A DNA stretch of 52,130 bases from an uncultured Sphingomonas sp. (GTDB taxonomy: Bacteria; Pseudomonadota; Alphaproteobacteria; Sphingomonadales; Sphingomonadaceae): positions 1 to 52,130 of the forward strand of contig NZ_CAKZHV010000040.1 of assembly GCF_936927845.1 (NCBI RefSeq), given 5' to 3'. Below the pieces are notes generated by a model. That model ran no database searches. It was not told where the DNA came from and was given only the letters and a program-made list of their open reading frames with translations. Below, piece after piece: positions 42,353 through 51,074 of this stretch (positions are counted from its first letter, which is position 1; every line of letters begins with the position of its first letter). The position numbers and the translations under genes were made by a program.

Positions 42353-42712
42353 ATGATTGATCACGATACGACCAGCCGGAGCGAGGCTATCGCCCGGCTC
42401 AACGACCGTTGCCGGCAGGGCTTCGACCGCACCGCCCGCATCGTTGTCACGCGCACGTGCCTTGCGAGCCTGTCCAACGACAGCCTGGCCTCCCAAGCAA
42501 TCGCGCAAGCCCGCCTTCTTCAGGAGATCCGCCAGTACCAATTCCCCGACGGCGTCCCGGAGCGCAACCGCGGCGACTTCGCCATCGACGAAGTGCGCAT
42601 CTATTTCGCGATCGACTATTACGACACGGCTCTTGAGTACGGCTCGGAGAATCCGGCCGATGCCAGCGTCACCCGCCGCGTCCTCACAATCATGCTGCGT
42701 GAGGACCTCTGA
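42353..42712 (+). CDS. DUF3768 family protein
   Basis: A 119-residue protein with the DUF3768 pattern: IARLNDRCRQGF, a central VVTRTCLASLS, then GDFAIDEVRIYFAIDYYDTALEYGSENPAD in adjoining pieces and TRRVLTIMLRED at the end. The family is frequent on alphaproteobacterial plasmids and has no known role. The stop overlaps the DpdA-like gene start (TGATG), so the two are co-translated; this links it to DNA modification by position only. Confidence 0.8.
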   Translation: MIDHDTTSRSEAIARLNDRCRQGFDRTARIVVTRTCLASLSNDSLASQAIAQARLLQEIRQYQFPDGVPERNRGDFAIDEVRIYFAIDYYDTALEYGSENPADASVTRRVLTIMLREDL

Positions 42713-43770
42713 TGTCCGCGCCCTTTCGTCCCGTCATGACGACGCTGCATCCGTCCGGGATCGAGATCATCATCGGTCTGCCGCATCTCGCCCGCGGTGC
42801 GCTCCTCGAGCGCGCCGCCGCGCTGCGCGCGCCCGTACTGATCTCTGCAAACTGCCTTTCGCGCTGGCGCAAGGTCGATGGCTGGCGCGACTGGAGGGGA
42901 TGGCGGACCAGCACACTCGCCAACGCGTCCGACCTCGCCAGCATCGACCTCGATAGCGCCGGCTATACCATGACCGTTGCCTACAACGGCATGCCGTGGT
43001 CGATCGACGACTACATGGCGCTCGCCGCCTCCTTTCCGTTCAGACGGATCGCCAGCGCCGACTACTGCTGCGAAGTACAGGTCGCCCACGACCGGGAAGA
43101 GGTGCGCGACCGCATCTCGCGGACGATCGCCACCAACCGGGAATGCCACGCCCGCGCCGTCGACCTCGGCATCCGCGAGCGTTTTATGCCCGTCCTGCAA
43201 GGGCGGATCCCATCCGATTACATCCGCTGTCTCGACGCGCTGGGATGCCTTATGCTGCCCGGCACCGTCGTCGGGGTCGGAAGCATGTGCAGACGCCCGA
43301 TACACGGCCCAGAAGGCCTGATCGCCGTGGTCGAGCGGCTGAGCCGCGAGCTGCCGATCGGCACCAAGATCCACGCCTTCGGCGTCAAGGGCGACGCCCT
43401 GCCATACCTTGCTCCGTTCGCGCGCTGGATCGCCTCGATTGACTCGCAAGCGTACGGCATCGCAGCCCGACAGGACGCACTTCGGCGCGGTGTACGCAAG
43501 ACGGATCACCTCGTCGCCGATCATCTGGAACGCTGGTATCGCCAACAGTGCGCCCGCACGTCCTCGCCTGCACGCTTCCTGCCCGAGGCCGACGAACCGG
43601 TGCCATCGTCGCCGACAGCATCTGACCCATGGGAAACCGCGATCGCGCTTGCCCGCCAGCAGATCCGGGACCTGATCGAGAGCGGCGACCTCGACCATGA
43701 CGAGATCACCGCGGGCTGGGTCGAGTCCTGGGCGGCCGACATCTACCACGAGCGGCGCGAAGCAGCCTGA
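42712..43770 (+). CDS. DpdA-like tRNA-guanine transglycosylase-fold protein
   Basis: A 352-residue protein of the deazapurine DNA-modification (DpdA) type. Seen: DLDSAGYTM (79-87), comparable to the DSGG substrate motif of queuine transglycosylases; YNGMPWSIDDYMALA; ASADYCCEVQVA (115-125); VLQGRIPSDYIRC (161-173); VGVGSMCRR (187-195); HAFGVKG; and SIDSQAYG. DpdA exchanges guanine in DNA for 7-deazaguanine bases such as preQ0. No preQ0 synthesis gene is visible, so the precursor would come from the host queuosine pathway. It lies between DUF3768 and a C5 methyltransferase. Confidence 0.78.
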   Translation: MSAPFRPVMTTLHPSGIEIIIGLPHLARGALLERAAALRAPVLISANCLSRWRKVDGWRDWRGWRTSTLANASDLASIDLDSAGYTMTVAYNGMPWSIDDYMALAASFPFRRIASADYCCEVQVAHDREEVRDRISRTIATNRECHARAVDLGIRERFMPVLQGRIPSDYIRCLDALGCLMLPGTVVGVGSMCRRPIHGPEGLIAVVERLSRELPIGTKIHAFGVKGDALPYLAPFARWIASIDSQAYGIAARQDALRRGVRKTDHLVADHLERWYRQQCARTSSPARFLPEADEPVPSSPTASDPWETAIALARQQIRDLIESGDLDHDEITAGWVESWAADIYHERREAA

Positions 43771-43839
43771 GAAGGGGAGGGGGAGCGGGAAGGTGCGCGG
43801 CGCGGGCAATCTTGCCCCCGCGACACCTCCGGAGGTCCC
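43769..43839 (+). promoter_or_regulatory. Purine/hairpin leader, copy 7
   Basis: GAGAAGGGGAGGGGGAGCGG (43769-43788) overlaps the end of the previous gene. AGGTG (43791-43795) pairs with CACCT (43824-43828), enclosing CGCGGGCAA (43801-43809) against TTGCCCCCGCG (43812-43822, two bulged C). GGAGG (43831-43835) precedes the ATG at 43840. This is the most stable hairpin of the ten. Confidence 0.62.
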
Positions 43840-46242
43840 ATGCTTCAAGCTCCCATCACCCGAGTTTACCGCCATGGCCATCTGTTCGCGGGAATAGGGG
43901 CTGGCGCCAAGGGCTTCGGCATGGCGCGCCCAAGGGTCGGTAACATGGTCGCCCATTGGGAATGCGCCGGCGGAATCGACGTCGATCCAGGGGCGATCCG
44001 TAATTTCGAGCGCCTGACGGGGGTGCCCGGGACGGTCATGGACCTGTTCAGCCGCGACCAGTACCGCGCCTTTCACGGCCGCGAACCCGACCGGAATTGG
44101 CGCGAAGCCGTCCCGGCCGACATCCGCGCCGTCTTCGGCACCCTCACGTGCATGCTGCTCAGCCCGCCATGCAAGGGCTTCAGCGGCCTTCTGTCGCAGG
44201 CGAAGAGCCTCACCGACAAGTACCAAGCCCTGAACGCCCTCACACTTCGCGGGATCTGGCTCACCCTCGAGGCCTACAAGGACGATCCGATCAGGGTCAT
44301 TCTCATCGAGAACGTGCCCCGGATACAGACGCGCGGACGCTGGCTGCTCGACCAGATTATCGCCTTGCTCCGCGCCTATGGCTACTCGGTCAACGAGAGC
44401 CGTCACGACTGCGGCGAGCTCGGGCACCTCGCGCAGAGCCGCAAGCGATTCCTGCTGATCGCCCGTCATACCGAGCGCGTCCCCCCCTTCATCTATCAGC
44501 CCCGCAAGTTCCGACTCCGCGGCGTGGGAGAGGTCATCGGGCAGATGCCCTTGCCCGGTGATCCGCTCGCCGGCCCGATGCACCGCGTTCCGTCCCTGCA
44601 ATGGCAGACATGGGTTCGTCTCGCCTTTGTCGAGGCCGGCTCGGACTGGCGATCGCTGAACAAGCTCGCCGTGGAAAACGGCGTCCTGCGCGATTACGGC
44701 ATCCGGCCAGAACTACCCCTGCGCGATAACGCCTACGGCGTCTGCCGCTGGGAAGATCGCAGTCCGCTGGTCACCAGCGCGCGCGCACCTGGCCAGGGAC
44801 GTTTCTCCGTTGCCGATCCGCGTGCCTTCTCCTCTCGCGACGGCACCGGGTATCTCGGCGTGCGGCACTGGGTCGACCATGTGGGCGTGGTCAGCAGCCG
44901 GGGTGGCCCAACCAATGGCGGATACTCTGTTGCCGACCCGCGCCCGGGTTACCGACCTGATACGCACACCAGTCTTCTATCGGTCGCCCACTACGATGCC
45001 ACCTCCCGGGTAGTGAGCGGCGCCGCGCACGTGGCGGGCGGCGCGCTCAGCGTTGCCGATCCGAAGATCCATGCTCGAGGCCGTAGGGCGGAAGCCCCGG
45101 TCACCGCGGCGAACGGGGTGGCCACCTTCTCGATCGCCGATCCGACGCCCGCCTATGGACCGGCGACGCACCGCCACGTTCTCGGCGTCATCGGCTGGAA
45201 CGGCTCGACAGGCGTCGTCAGCGGGTCACCGAAGCCTAGCACCGGCGCCCACTCGGTCGCTGACCCACGCATCAACGGGCACCCCGCCAGCGTCCAACTC
45301 GGTATCCGGACCTGGGACGAGCCCGCCGGCGTCGTCACGGCGAACATGTGGGTCGGCTCAGGACCCAACGCCGTCGCGGATCCGAGACAGGACCGCCCGC
45401 GCTTCAACAACACTTTCAAGATCGTCAAATTGACGCACCCTGCGAGCGCCGTACCCGACCCGCGCGCTCGCGAAGGTCGCCACACCAACGGCAAATACCG
45501 GGTCTGCGCCTATGACAGCCCAACCAACGCCGTGATCGGCGCCTCGACAACAGGGATGGGCGCGTTCGTCGTCGCGGATCCTCTCTATCGCTCGGGTGAA
45601 CTCGGCCAGCACGGCAACAAGATGCGCGTGGTGCCGGCAAACGCGGCCGCTCCGACGGTGACCGGTTCCGACCGGGTCGGCTCTGGTGCGCTTTCGGTTG
45701 CCGATCCGAGGCCGCGGGCGCTCGGCCGCGCCGACCGGCAGAACTACGTCTCGCAGACCCATTACGGCATCGTCGGATGGGATCAGCACACCGGCGCGAT
45801 CCCCGGCTTCGCCAAGAAGTGCAACGGCAGTTGGTCGGTTGCCGACCCGCGCGAACCCGAGCTGGAGGACCTTCCGGCCTCGTTGCCGGCCAAGGACGAT
45901 CGCCTTGTGGCCCGCATCGTCGCACTCGACGGCACCTGGCATCGCCCGTTCACGTCGGCCGAGCTTCTGGTCATCCAAGGTATCCTCGATCCGACCGAGT
46001 ACATCGACCTGATCGGGACATCGGACGCCGAGAAACGGGAATGGGTCGGTAACGCGATTCCGCCGCCTGCATCGCGTGGCATCGCTGAAACGGTAGGAGA
46101 AACCTTGCTCCTGGCCGATGCCGGCGAGCGCTTCACGCTGTCGCCGCGGGAGATCTGGGTGAAACCCGGCGCGCTCGCGCTGACCATCGACAACCGGCAA
46201 GCCGCCTTCGAACTCGACGGGATCGACACATGGTTCATGTGA
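43840..46242 (+). CDS. C5-cytosine DNA methyltransferase with VADPR repeat array
   Basis: An 800-residue methyltransferase. Motif I HLFAGIGAGAKGFG (14-27), motif IV LLSPPCKGFSG with catalytic Cys111, motif VI ENV (157-159) and motif VIII AQSRKRFLLIAR are present, and motifs IX/X (PFTSAELLVIQGILDP, WVGNAIPPPASRGIAE) come only at about 705-750. Between them, residues 320-670, lie about ten repeats of 35-45 residues containing SVADPR or variants (SIADPT, VVADPL, VPDPR) and WD-x-P-x-VVT-like segments, in place of a normal target-recognition domain. It probably methylates or further modifies plasmid DNA; the target is unknown. Confidence 0.85.
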   Translation: MLQAPITRVYRHGHLFAGIGAGAKGFGMARPRVGNMVAHWECAGGIDVDPGAIRNFERLTGVPGTVMDLFSRDQYRAFHGREPDRNWREAVPADIRAVFGTLTCMLLSPPCKGFSGLLSQAKSLTDKYQALNALTLRGIWLTLEAYKDDPIRVILIENVPRIQTRGRWLLDQIIALLRAYGYSVNESRHDCGELGHLAQSRKRFLLIARHTERVPPFIYQPRKFRLRGVGEVIGQMPLPGDPLAGPMHRVPSLQWQTWVRLAFVEAGSDWRSLNKLAVENGVLRDYGIRPELPLRDNAYGVCRWEDRSPLVTSARAPGQGRFSVADPRAFSSRDGTGYLGVRHWVDHVGVVSSRGGPTNGGYSVADPRPGYRPDTHTSLLSVAHYDATSRVVSGAAHVAGGALSVADPKIHARGRRAEAPVTAANGVATFSIADPTPAYGPATHRHVLGVIGWNGSTGVVSGSPKPSTGAHSVADPRINGHPASVQLGIRTWDEPAGVVTANMWVGSGPNAVADPRQDRPRFNNTFKIVKLTHPASAVPDPRAREGRHTNGKYRVCAYDSPTNAVIGASTTGMGAFVVADPLYRSGELGQHGNKMRVVPANAAAPTVTGSDRVGSGALSVADPRPRALGRADRQNYVSQTHYGIVGWDQHTGAIPGFAKKCNGSWSVADPREPELEDLPASLPAKDDRLVARIVALDGTWHRPFTSAELLVIQGILDPTEYIDLIGTSDAEKREWVGNAIPPPASRGIAETVGETLLLADAGERFTLSPREIWVKPGALALTIDNRQAAFELDGIDTWFM

Positions 46243-46427
46243 CCCAGCGCTCCTCGCGCGCGGAGATCCGCAATCCCGTCCTCGGCCTGCCGGCCATCAA
46301 CGCGCTGCGCGACCTAGACCCTGCCGCGCAGGAAGCGCTCCGCCTCGCCCTGCTCGACCTGCAGCGCGATGCTAGACGCCGCGCCGAGAAGAGCTGGCAC
46401 ACCCACAAGCCGCCCTTGGCGGCGTAA
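46230..46427 (+). CDS. Small unknown protein
   Basis: A 65-residue protein (MVHVTQRSSRAEIRNPVLGL...), helical and basic at the end (RDARRRAEKSWHTHKPP). It begins within the last codons of the methyltransferase gene, so it is translationally coupled to it. No family was recognised; a small accessory subunit of the modification enzyme is possible. Confidence 0.6.
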   Translation: MVHVTQRSSRAEIRNPVLGLPAINALRDLDPAAQEALRLALLDLQRDARRRAEKSWHTHKPPLAA

Positions 46428-46521
46428 TGGTCCGCCGTGGGGGTGTACGCCGGCCACATCGCGCGCACGCTCCGCCTTCCCCGCCGATGACCGAGGCCGC
46501 AGACCAACGAGGGCGACCATC

Positions 46522-47328
46522 ATGCTGACCACCCGGAGCCAACGCTGGCGCGACCGGCGAAGCCTGTACGTGTCCAACGACACGCTAATCGACCCCCGCC
46601 GCTACGCGGTCGATATCCTCGGTCACGAAACGGCCCGCGCTTTCCTGGCGGACCACCATTATCTTCCACGCTACCCCGCCGCGCAGGTCGCGGTCGGCCT
46701 GTTCGGACCCGGCAAGGGCGGCGCTGCTTCGCTCGACGGCTTGATCGTCTTCGGCGTCCCTGCGACCGGCGCCGTCATCACGCGCCACACCGGGTTCTCA
46801 GACGCCGCGCGCCGCTGCGTGCTGCAACGACTGCTCTGTCTTCCGAGCGTGGCCGCGAACGGGGAGAGCTATTTCACCTCCCGCGCCTTTCGCCTCCTGC
46901 GTCTGGCGCGCCCGCGCATCGAAGCCGTCGTCAGCTTTTCCGATCCGGCGTACGGCCATTGCGGGGGTGTCTATGCCGCCCTCTCCGGGGCGTATCGTGG
47001 TCGAACAAGGCCGCGGCAGGTCTTGCGCATCGCCGGCGAGACCATCTCCGAGCGGACCCTGTCCAAGATCCGCAATCTCGAAAGCGGCCACGCCGGCGCG
47101 ATCGATCAACTGGTTCGCCTCGGCGCACCCCGCCCGAGGCCGACGGAGCATCCCCGCGTCTGGCTGGATCGATGCCGAAGAACCGGCGCCCTCACCAACG
47201 CGCGGCAGAGCCCACTCTTCACCTACTGCTTCGAACTGACCCGCGAGGCACGCCGCACCGGCCACCCGCTTCCGCGTCTTGCCTATCCCGTCCGATCGGA
47301 CGTCCTGCGTGAGCAGCTCGGAGCCTGA
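46522..47328 (+). CDS. Mom-like GNAT-fold DNA modification protein
   Basis: A 268-residue protein. The pattern ARAFLADHHYLPRYP, VAVGLFG, LDGLIVFGVPATGAV, LQRLLCLPSV, ESYFTSRAFRLLR and VVSFSDPAYGHCGGVYAAL with YRGRTRPRQVLRI follows that of phage Mu Mom and relatives, which are acetyltransferase-fold enzymes that hypermodify adenine in DNA. The tyrosine after HH and the SDPAYGH segment are the best landmarks. The start at 46522 follows GAGGGCGACC. Position after a DpdA-like and a C5-methyltransferase gene supports a DNA modification role; the chemistry is unknown. Confidence 0.68.
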   Translation: MLTTRSQRWRDRRSLYVSNDTLIDPRRYAVDILGHETARAFLADHHYLPRYPAAQVAVGLFGPGKGGAASLDGLIVFGVPATGAVITRHTGFSDAARRCVLQRLLCLPSVAANGESYFTSRAFRLLRLARPRIEAVVSFSDPAYGHCGGVYAALSGAYRGRTRPRQVLRIAGETISERTLSKIRNLESGHAGAIDQLVRLGAPRPRPTEHPRVWLDRCRRTGALTNARQSPLFTYCFELTREARRTGHPLPRLAYPVRSDVLREQLGA

Positions 47329-47342
47329 CCCGTCGTATTCGA

Positions 47343-47391
47343 CGGGGAGGAGAGGGGGAGCGGAGATCGTGTCCACGAGAGGAGACGAGCC
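47343..47391 (+). promoter_or_regulatory. Purine/hairpin leader, copy 8
   Basis: GGGGAGGAGAGGGGGAGCGG (47344-47363) is followed by a short inverted repeat TCGT-GTCC-ACGA (47367-47378). AGAGGAGA precedes the ATG at 47392. Confidence 0.55.
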
Positions 47392-47682
47392 ATGCGCATC
47401 CACCAGGCTATCGCCATCGCCAAGGCCGACGAACACCGTCTGATCCGCTTCATCGAGCCGCGAAACCGCTTCCTGGACGCCCTCGACTGGAACGCCTTGC
47501 CGGAACAAATGGCCCGCGAGGCGTCGATGATGGACGAGTTACTGGCGACCGAACTCGCGGAATCAGCCTGCTATGTCATCTGGCTCGAGGAATGCGTCGC
47601 GTTCGGAGTCGAGGACATCGTGGGCGTTCTTCGCTTTGAGGCCGCCCCGAGAGCATGGCAAACCGCCTGGGTCACACTCTGA
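47392..47682 (+). CDS. Unknown small conserved protein
   Basis: A 96-residue protein (MRIHQAIAIAKADEHRLIRF...). It is helical and acidic, with the segment ATELAESACYVIWLEECVAFG. No motif was recognised. Its start is fixed by a leader of the shared type. Confidence 0.58.
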   Translation: MRIHQAIAIAKADEHRLIRFIEPRNRFLDALDWNALPEQMAREASMMDELLATELAESACYVIWLEECVAFGVEDIVGVLRFEAAPRAWQTAWVTL

Positions 47683-47713
47683 AACGCCAAGACGCCTACG
47701 GGAAGGACCACCG

Positions 47714-48028
47714 ATGAGCAGGCACACCTTTACCGGCCTTCGCGGCGCGACCTCTGTTGCGATCGGATGGGACCGGCCGCTTGAGACCTTCTTCGTGCAG
47801 GTACTGCGTCCTGACCCCGAGGAGGTGGGGGAAGAAGAAACCGTCGTCTGGAGGGGCACGAACCTGCGAGAGCTATCGACAGCGGCAGAGGCCATTGCCA
47901 TCGCGCGCCCCTGGGCGATCCTTCCCGCCGACCTCGCAGCTACGCTGGAGACCGACCGACTGAAGACCCTCGGTCTGTCCGACGGTGAATACCAGGCCGA
48001 GATGAAGCGCCGCCTGTTCCCAGACTAA
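47714..48028 (+). CDS. Unknown small conserved protein
   Basis: A 104-residue protein (MSRHTFTGLRGATSVAIGWD...), with GWDRPLETFFVQVLRPD and a C-terminal helix ending in LSDGEYQAEMKRRLF. The start follows GGAAGGACCACCG. It probably shares a transcript with the previous gene (31 bp apart). Function unknown. Confidence 0.6.
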   Translation: MSRHTFTGLRGATSVAIGWDRPLETFFVQVLRPDPEEVGEEETVVWRGTNLRELSTAAEAIAIARPWAILPADLAATLETDRLKTLGLSDGEYQAEMKRRLFPD

Positions 48029-48098
48029 CCAAATAGGCGCGGATTTGTTGAGACCGCGAATTGCAGGCCATGCTACACTCGCCGAGAGGAGATCACGC

Positions 48099-48335
48099 AT
48101 GTCGGATTCCCAAGCCTCACAGAAGTCAGCCCGCTCGACCGCGGCTAAGGCGGTCACCGACCTCTCGCGAGGATCCCCCGGATTTTGGCGATCGCTCGCC
48201 TTCCTCCTGGCTGCAACCGCAGTGCTCGTAGGCACCATGGTCATCGATCCGAACCTCACCCTCGTAGCGCTCCCGATGATGACGATCATCTTCGTGCTGC
48301 TCGAGCGAGCCAACCATAAAACAACCCCGCGCTAA
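48099..48335 (+). CDS. Small membrane protein
   Basis: A 78-residue protein with a polar N-terminus and two hydrophobic segments (SLAFLLAATAVLVGTMVI and LTLVALPMMTIIFVLL). AGAGGAGA precedes the ATG at 48099. No family was recognised. Confidence 0.58.
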   Translation: MSDSQASQKSARSTAAKAVTDLSRGSPGFWRSLAFLLAATAVLVGTMVIDPNLTLVALPMMTIIFVLLERANHKTTPR

Positions 48336-48373
48336 GCGTTAAGCGGCCGAAGACCGCTCCGGGCGCCCAAACC

Positions 48374-48429
48374 GGAAGGAGAGGGGGGGGAGGGATCGCG
48401 TGGTCCGATAGGGACCGACGGAGATCCCC
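48374..48429 (+). promoter_or_regulatory. Purine/hairpin leader, copy 9
   Basis: GGAAGGAGAGGGGGGGGAGG (48374-48393) is followed by GGTCC (48402-48406) and GGACC (48412-48416) with loop GATAG. CGGAGA (48419-48424) precedes the ATG at 48430. Confidence 0.58.
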
Positions 48430-48939
48430 ATGCCCTATTTCGTCGACATTGGCGGTGCGCCCGCCAACGAGGACTGCGCCCAGCTCGGTCAGACGCCCGA
48501 CTTCGACGCCCTGAACAAGCTCGAGGTACTGACCTACAAGTATGCGATAATTGCCCGGTACGGCTCGCCACCTCCGGGATGCCGGCTCTCCGGCCTCGCC
48601 AATCGCCACGACTTCGGCACCTACGTTACCCTCGTGCTCCACGTCGAGAACGAGCTCGACGAGGCGGTTCGTACCTATGCCGAGGCAGTCGAAGAGGGCC
48701 TTGGGACTTGGCTGGAAGCCGGATTTCGTGCGCCCGTCAATTATGACGACGCCACCCCGACCCAGGTTCACAGCGATCCAAGCGAAATCCTGATCAGCGC
48801 CTTTCACGTCACCCGCCCGGGTGCGGACGGTCGGTTCCCGGTCGCGGACTTCGAGACGCTCCACACCAATCTCGCCGCAGCCTTTCCTGACGAGGCCGCA
48901 GTCGCCCGCGCGCGCCTGACCGAGGCCGCAACCGCCTGA
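48430..48939 (+). CDS. Unknown conserved plasmid protein
   Basis: A 169-residue protein starting MPYFVDIGGAPANEDCAQLG. It has CRLSGLANRHDFGTYVTLVL, a mixed fold and an alanine-rich end. No motif was recognised. It is followed by another unknown gene 27 bp downstream, presumably co-transcribed. Confidence 0.62.
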   Translation: MPYFVDIGGAPANEDCAQLGQTPDFDALNKLEVLTYKYAIIARYGSPPPGCRLSGLANRHDFGTYVTLVLHVENELDEAVRTYAEAVEEGLGTWLEAGFRAPVNYDDATPTQVHSDPSEILISAFHVTRPGADGRFPVADFETLHTNLAAAFPDEAAVARARLTEAATA

Positions 48940-48966
48940 CGGCGCTCTAAGCAAACGGAGAGTCCC

Positions 48967-49671
48967 ATGTCGAACAGCTATCTCAAGGCGGCTTTTGCCC
49001 TCCTGATGTCCCGCGAGGACGCCGCACTCCTCCGGGAAGCGGAAAAGGCAGTCGACCTTCTCGATACCAACGGCACCGACGACGAGCTCGCCGCCGCCTA
49101 CGACACGCTCGACGAGCGCTTTCGCGCTGTCTTCCCACCCAAAGGCGACAATCGGTTTGAGAGCTTCCTCGAGCTCTTCGAAGACTGGAACTTCCCGTAT
49201 CTCGACGCTCGCATCGCCATCGAGGACGTTGAGGGTGAGGACAACGTCCGCGTCACCTTCACCGGCGACCAGTTCGGAGTCGACCAGGTTGCCAAACTCA
49301 TCTTCCGCGCCTGCAAGTCGGCTCTGCCCTGCGGCTTTGCCTGGTCCCACGACAGCGATCGGCTGAAGGTCGGCGACTTCGGGGGCGGCTGCGTTGTCAT
49401 CACCGACGCGGGCATCCAGTGGCACACCACCCAGGGCATCCTCGAACGCGCCTTCAAGCGCCTTGATGCCGGTGCCTACGAGGGTCTCGACGGCTTCGTG
49501 CTCGCGACCCGCGATAGCACCCATGGGCTCTCCTTCTGGAATAACGACAACGGATTCGGCTCCCTCGCAACCGCCACGGTGTTCACGGAAGGCGAGGCCG
49601 CCGACTTCGACAAGCCGATCGCGAACGACGAACCCGAATGGCTCGCGCTCCCGGCTCCGACCGCCGTCTGA
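48967..49671 (+). CDS. Unknown conserved plasmid protein
   Basis: A 234-residue acidic protein (MSNSYLKAAFALLMSREDAAL...). The first 60 residues are helical; later segments include FESFLELFEDWNFPYLDARIA and GGGCVVITDAGIQWHTTQGI. It is preceded by ACGGAGAG. No catalytic motif was recognised and the function is unknown. Confidence 0.62.
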   Translation: MSNSYLKAAFALLMSREDAALLREAEKAVDLLDTNGTDDELAAAYDTLDERFRAVFPPKGDNRFESFLELFEDWNFPYLDARIAIEDVEGEDNVRVTFTGDQFGVDQVAKLIFRACKSALPCGFAWSHDSDRLKVGDFGGGCVVITDAGIQWHTTQGILERAFKRLDAGAYEGLDGFVLATRDSTHGLSFWNNDNGFGSLATATVFTEGEAADFDKPIANDEPEWLALPAPTAV

Positions 49672-49735
49672 CCCAACCGCAGCCGTCCGCCGCGCGATGC
49701 GTGGTGGACCGCTCGCTCTCTTCCGCAAGGCTGTC

Positions 49736-51058
49736 ATGGCACAAGAGCGTCTCGACCCCGCCGACGTGAGTACATGGCTCACCCGAGGCCGGACCCCTGA
49801 ACACGCAGCCGCGATCGCGGCCGCGTGGCGCGACTTTCCCGACCTGCCGCCCGACGCGCCCCTTCAGGACCGGACGGCTCGAGGCCGCGAACGGATCGCC
49901 GCGATGCGCCCGATCAACGACGCGATCCGCGATCAGACCGAGGCGCAGCGGCAGGCGACCAACTTCGCCTTTACCGAGCAGCAGGTCCAGTCGGGCCGCG
50001 GCAACGACCGCGACATCGCCATCCTGCACGGCCACAAGCAATACGGCTACGACTGGGACATCAGCTGCCGTTACGCCGATGGTTGGTACGCCGCCCATGT
50101 CGGATGGCCCCACCATTACCCTGATGGCATCCCCTCGAACGCCCCACTCGCGCTGCGCCATGCCGCTTACGACCAGGGCTTCACCGATGGAGGCGGCGAC
50201 CGAACAGATCTGTTCGACGCTGCGCGCCGGAGCAATCTGGCCATCTTACGGGAGAGCAACTTCCCGCCGCCCGCGCCTACAGCGACGCCGAGTGGTCGGC
50301 CGCTTCCCAGCGCGTGGCCGAAACCGACAGACGAACCGAGGCCCGCGCGCTGGTCTCGCCGGCTCGCCATCATCGACGCCGCAGATGTCGCAACCGGCGA
50401 CCCGTCGCGAACGGCATGGGACTTCCTGACCCTGATCCTCTCTCGGCCCGGCGCCGACAAGGCGATGATCGTCATCCTGACGCCTGCCGGATTCGTGGTT
50501 CCTGACGGCCTCGCCGCGGATCACCGCTCTGCCGAAAGCCCGACAATCGGGGCAGTCGCGGCCGGACACCAGCTGACGCAACTTCTCGCCGGCCGCGAGT
50601 TCGACGACGTGCTGATCGCGCTGCAAGACGACGGGTTGCGCCTGCTGGACGAGATCGCCGACGTCCTGCCCCTTTGCCGGACCATGGAGCGGACGCGAAA
50701 CACTCGCCTGCAGCAGCGCGCCCATCTGCGAACCTGGCTCGACCGCGGCTACGCCGCAAACGAGAACATGGCTGCGGGACATATCCGCTGGGGCAAAGCG
50801 ATCCACGGCCTCACTGGCAAACTCGGTGAGTTCACCGCCCGCCACGTCGGACCCGGTCCCAACGGAGGTCACCTTATCCGGGTGGAGACCACGCTCGGCA
50901 CACTCGCGACCGGCTATGCTGACGCGGACGGCGCGCCGCTCTCCCCGGAGGTAATCGTGTCGAGCAAGGCACGCCTCAGACCCACAATCGCGTCCACGCT
51001 GCGCACCTTCGGGGCGGCGACCACCTTGATGGGCACGCTCGATCTCCGAGCGGCCTAA
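49736..51058 (+). CDS. Unknown conserved plasmid protein
   Basis: A 440-residue protein from the ATG at 49736 (preceded by AAGG); the frame is open further upstream to 49394 but that part overlaps the previous gene and has no ribosome-binding site. An ATG at 49697 is the alternative. The segment RDIAILHGHKQYGYDWDISC followed by YADGWYAAHVGW, and YDQGFTDGGGDRTDLFDAAR, may form a small domain. The remainder shows no recognised motif. Confidence 0.6.
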   Translation: MAQERLDPADVSTWLTRGRTPEHAAAIAAAWRDFPDLPPDAPLQDRTARGRERIAAMRPINDAIRDQTEAQRQATNFAFTEQQVQSGRGNDRDIAILHGHKQYGYDWDISCRYADGWYAAHVGWPHHYPDGIPSNAPLALRHAAYDQGFTDGGGDRTDLFDAARRSNLAILRESNFPPPAPTATPSGRPLPSAWPKPTDEPRPARWSRRLAIIDAADVATGDPSRTAWDFLTLILSRPGADKAMIVILTPAGFVVPDGLAADHRSAESPTIGAVAAGHQLTQLLAGREFDDVLIALQDDGLRLLDEIADVLPLCRTMERTRNTRLQQRAHLRTWLDRGYAANENMAAGHIRWGKAIHGLTGKLGEFTARHVGPGPNGGHLIRVETTLGTLATGYADADGAPLSPEVIVSSKARLRPTIASTLRTFGAATTLMGTLDLRAA

Positions 51059-51074
51059 CTGCCCACCTTCAGGC

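Noticed and set aside
42619..44601. 660-residue minus-strand open frame
   Set aside because: It runs antisense to the DpdA-like and methyltransferase genes, both of which show catalytic motifs; no ribosome-binding site or domain is seen in the antisense frame.
44795..45852. Regularly spaced repeats suggesting a CRISPR array
   Set aside because: The repeats are protein-level (VADPR), degenerate in DNA and within an open reading frame; there are no identical direct repeats with unique spacers.
48286..49782. 498-residue minus-strand open frame
   Set aside because: It is antisense to two plus-strand genes with good starts and a leader, and has no recognisable domain.
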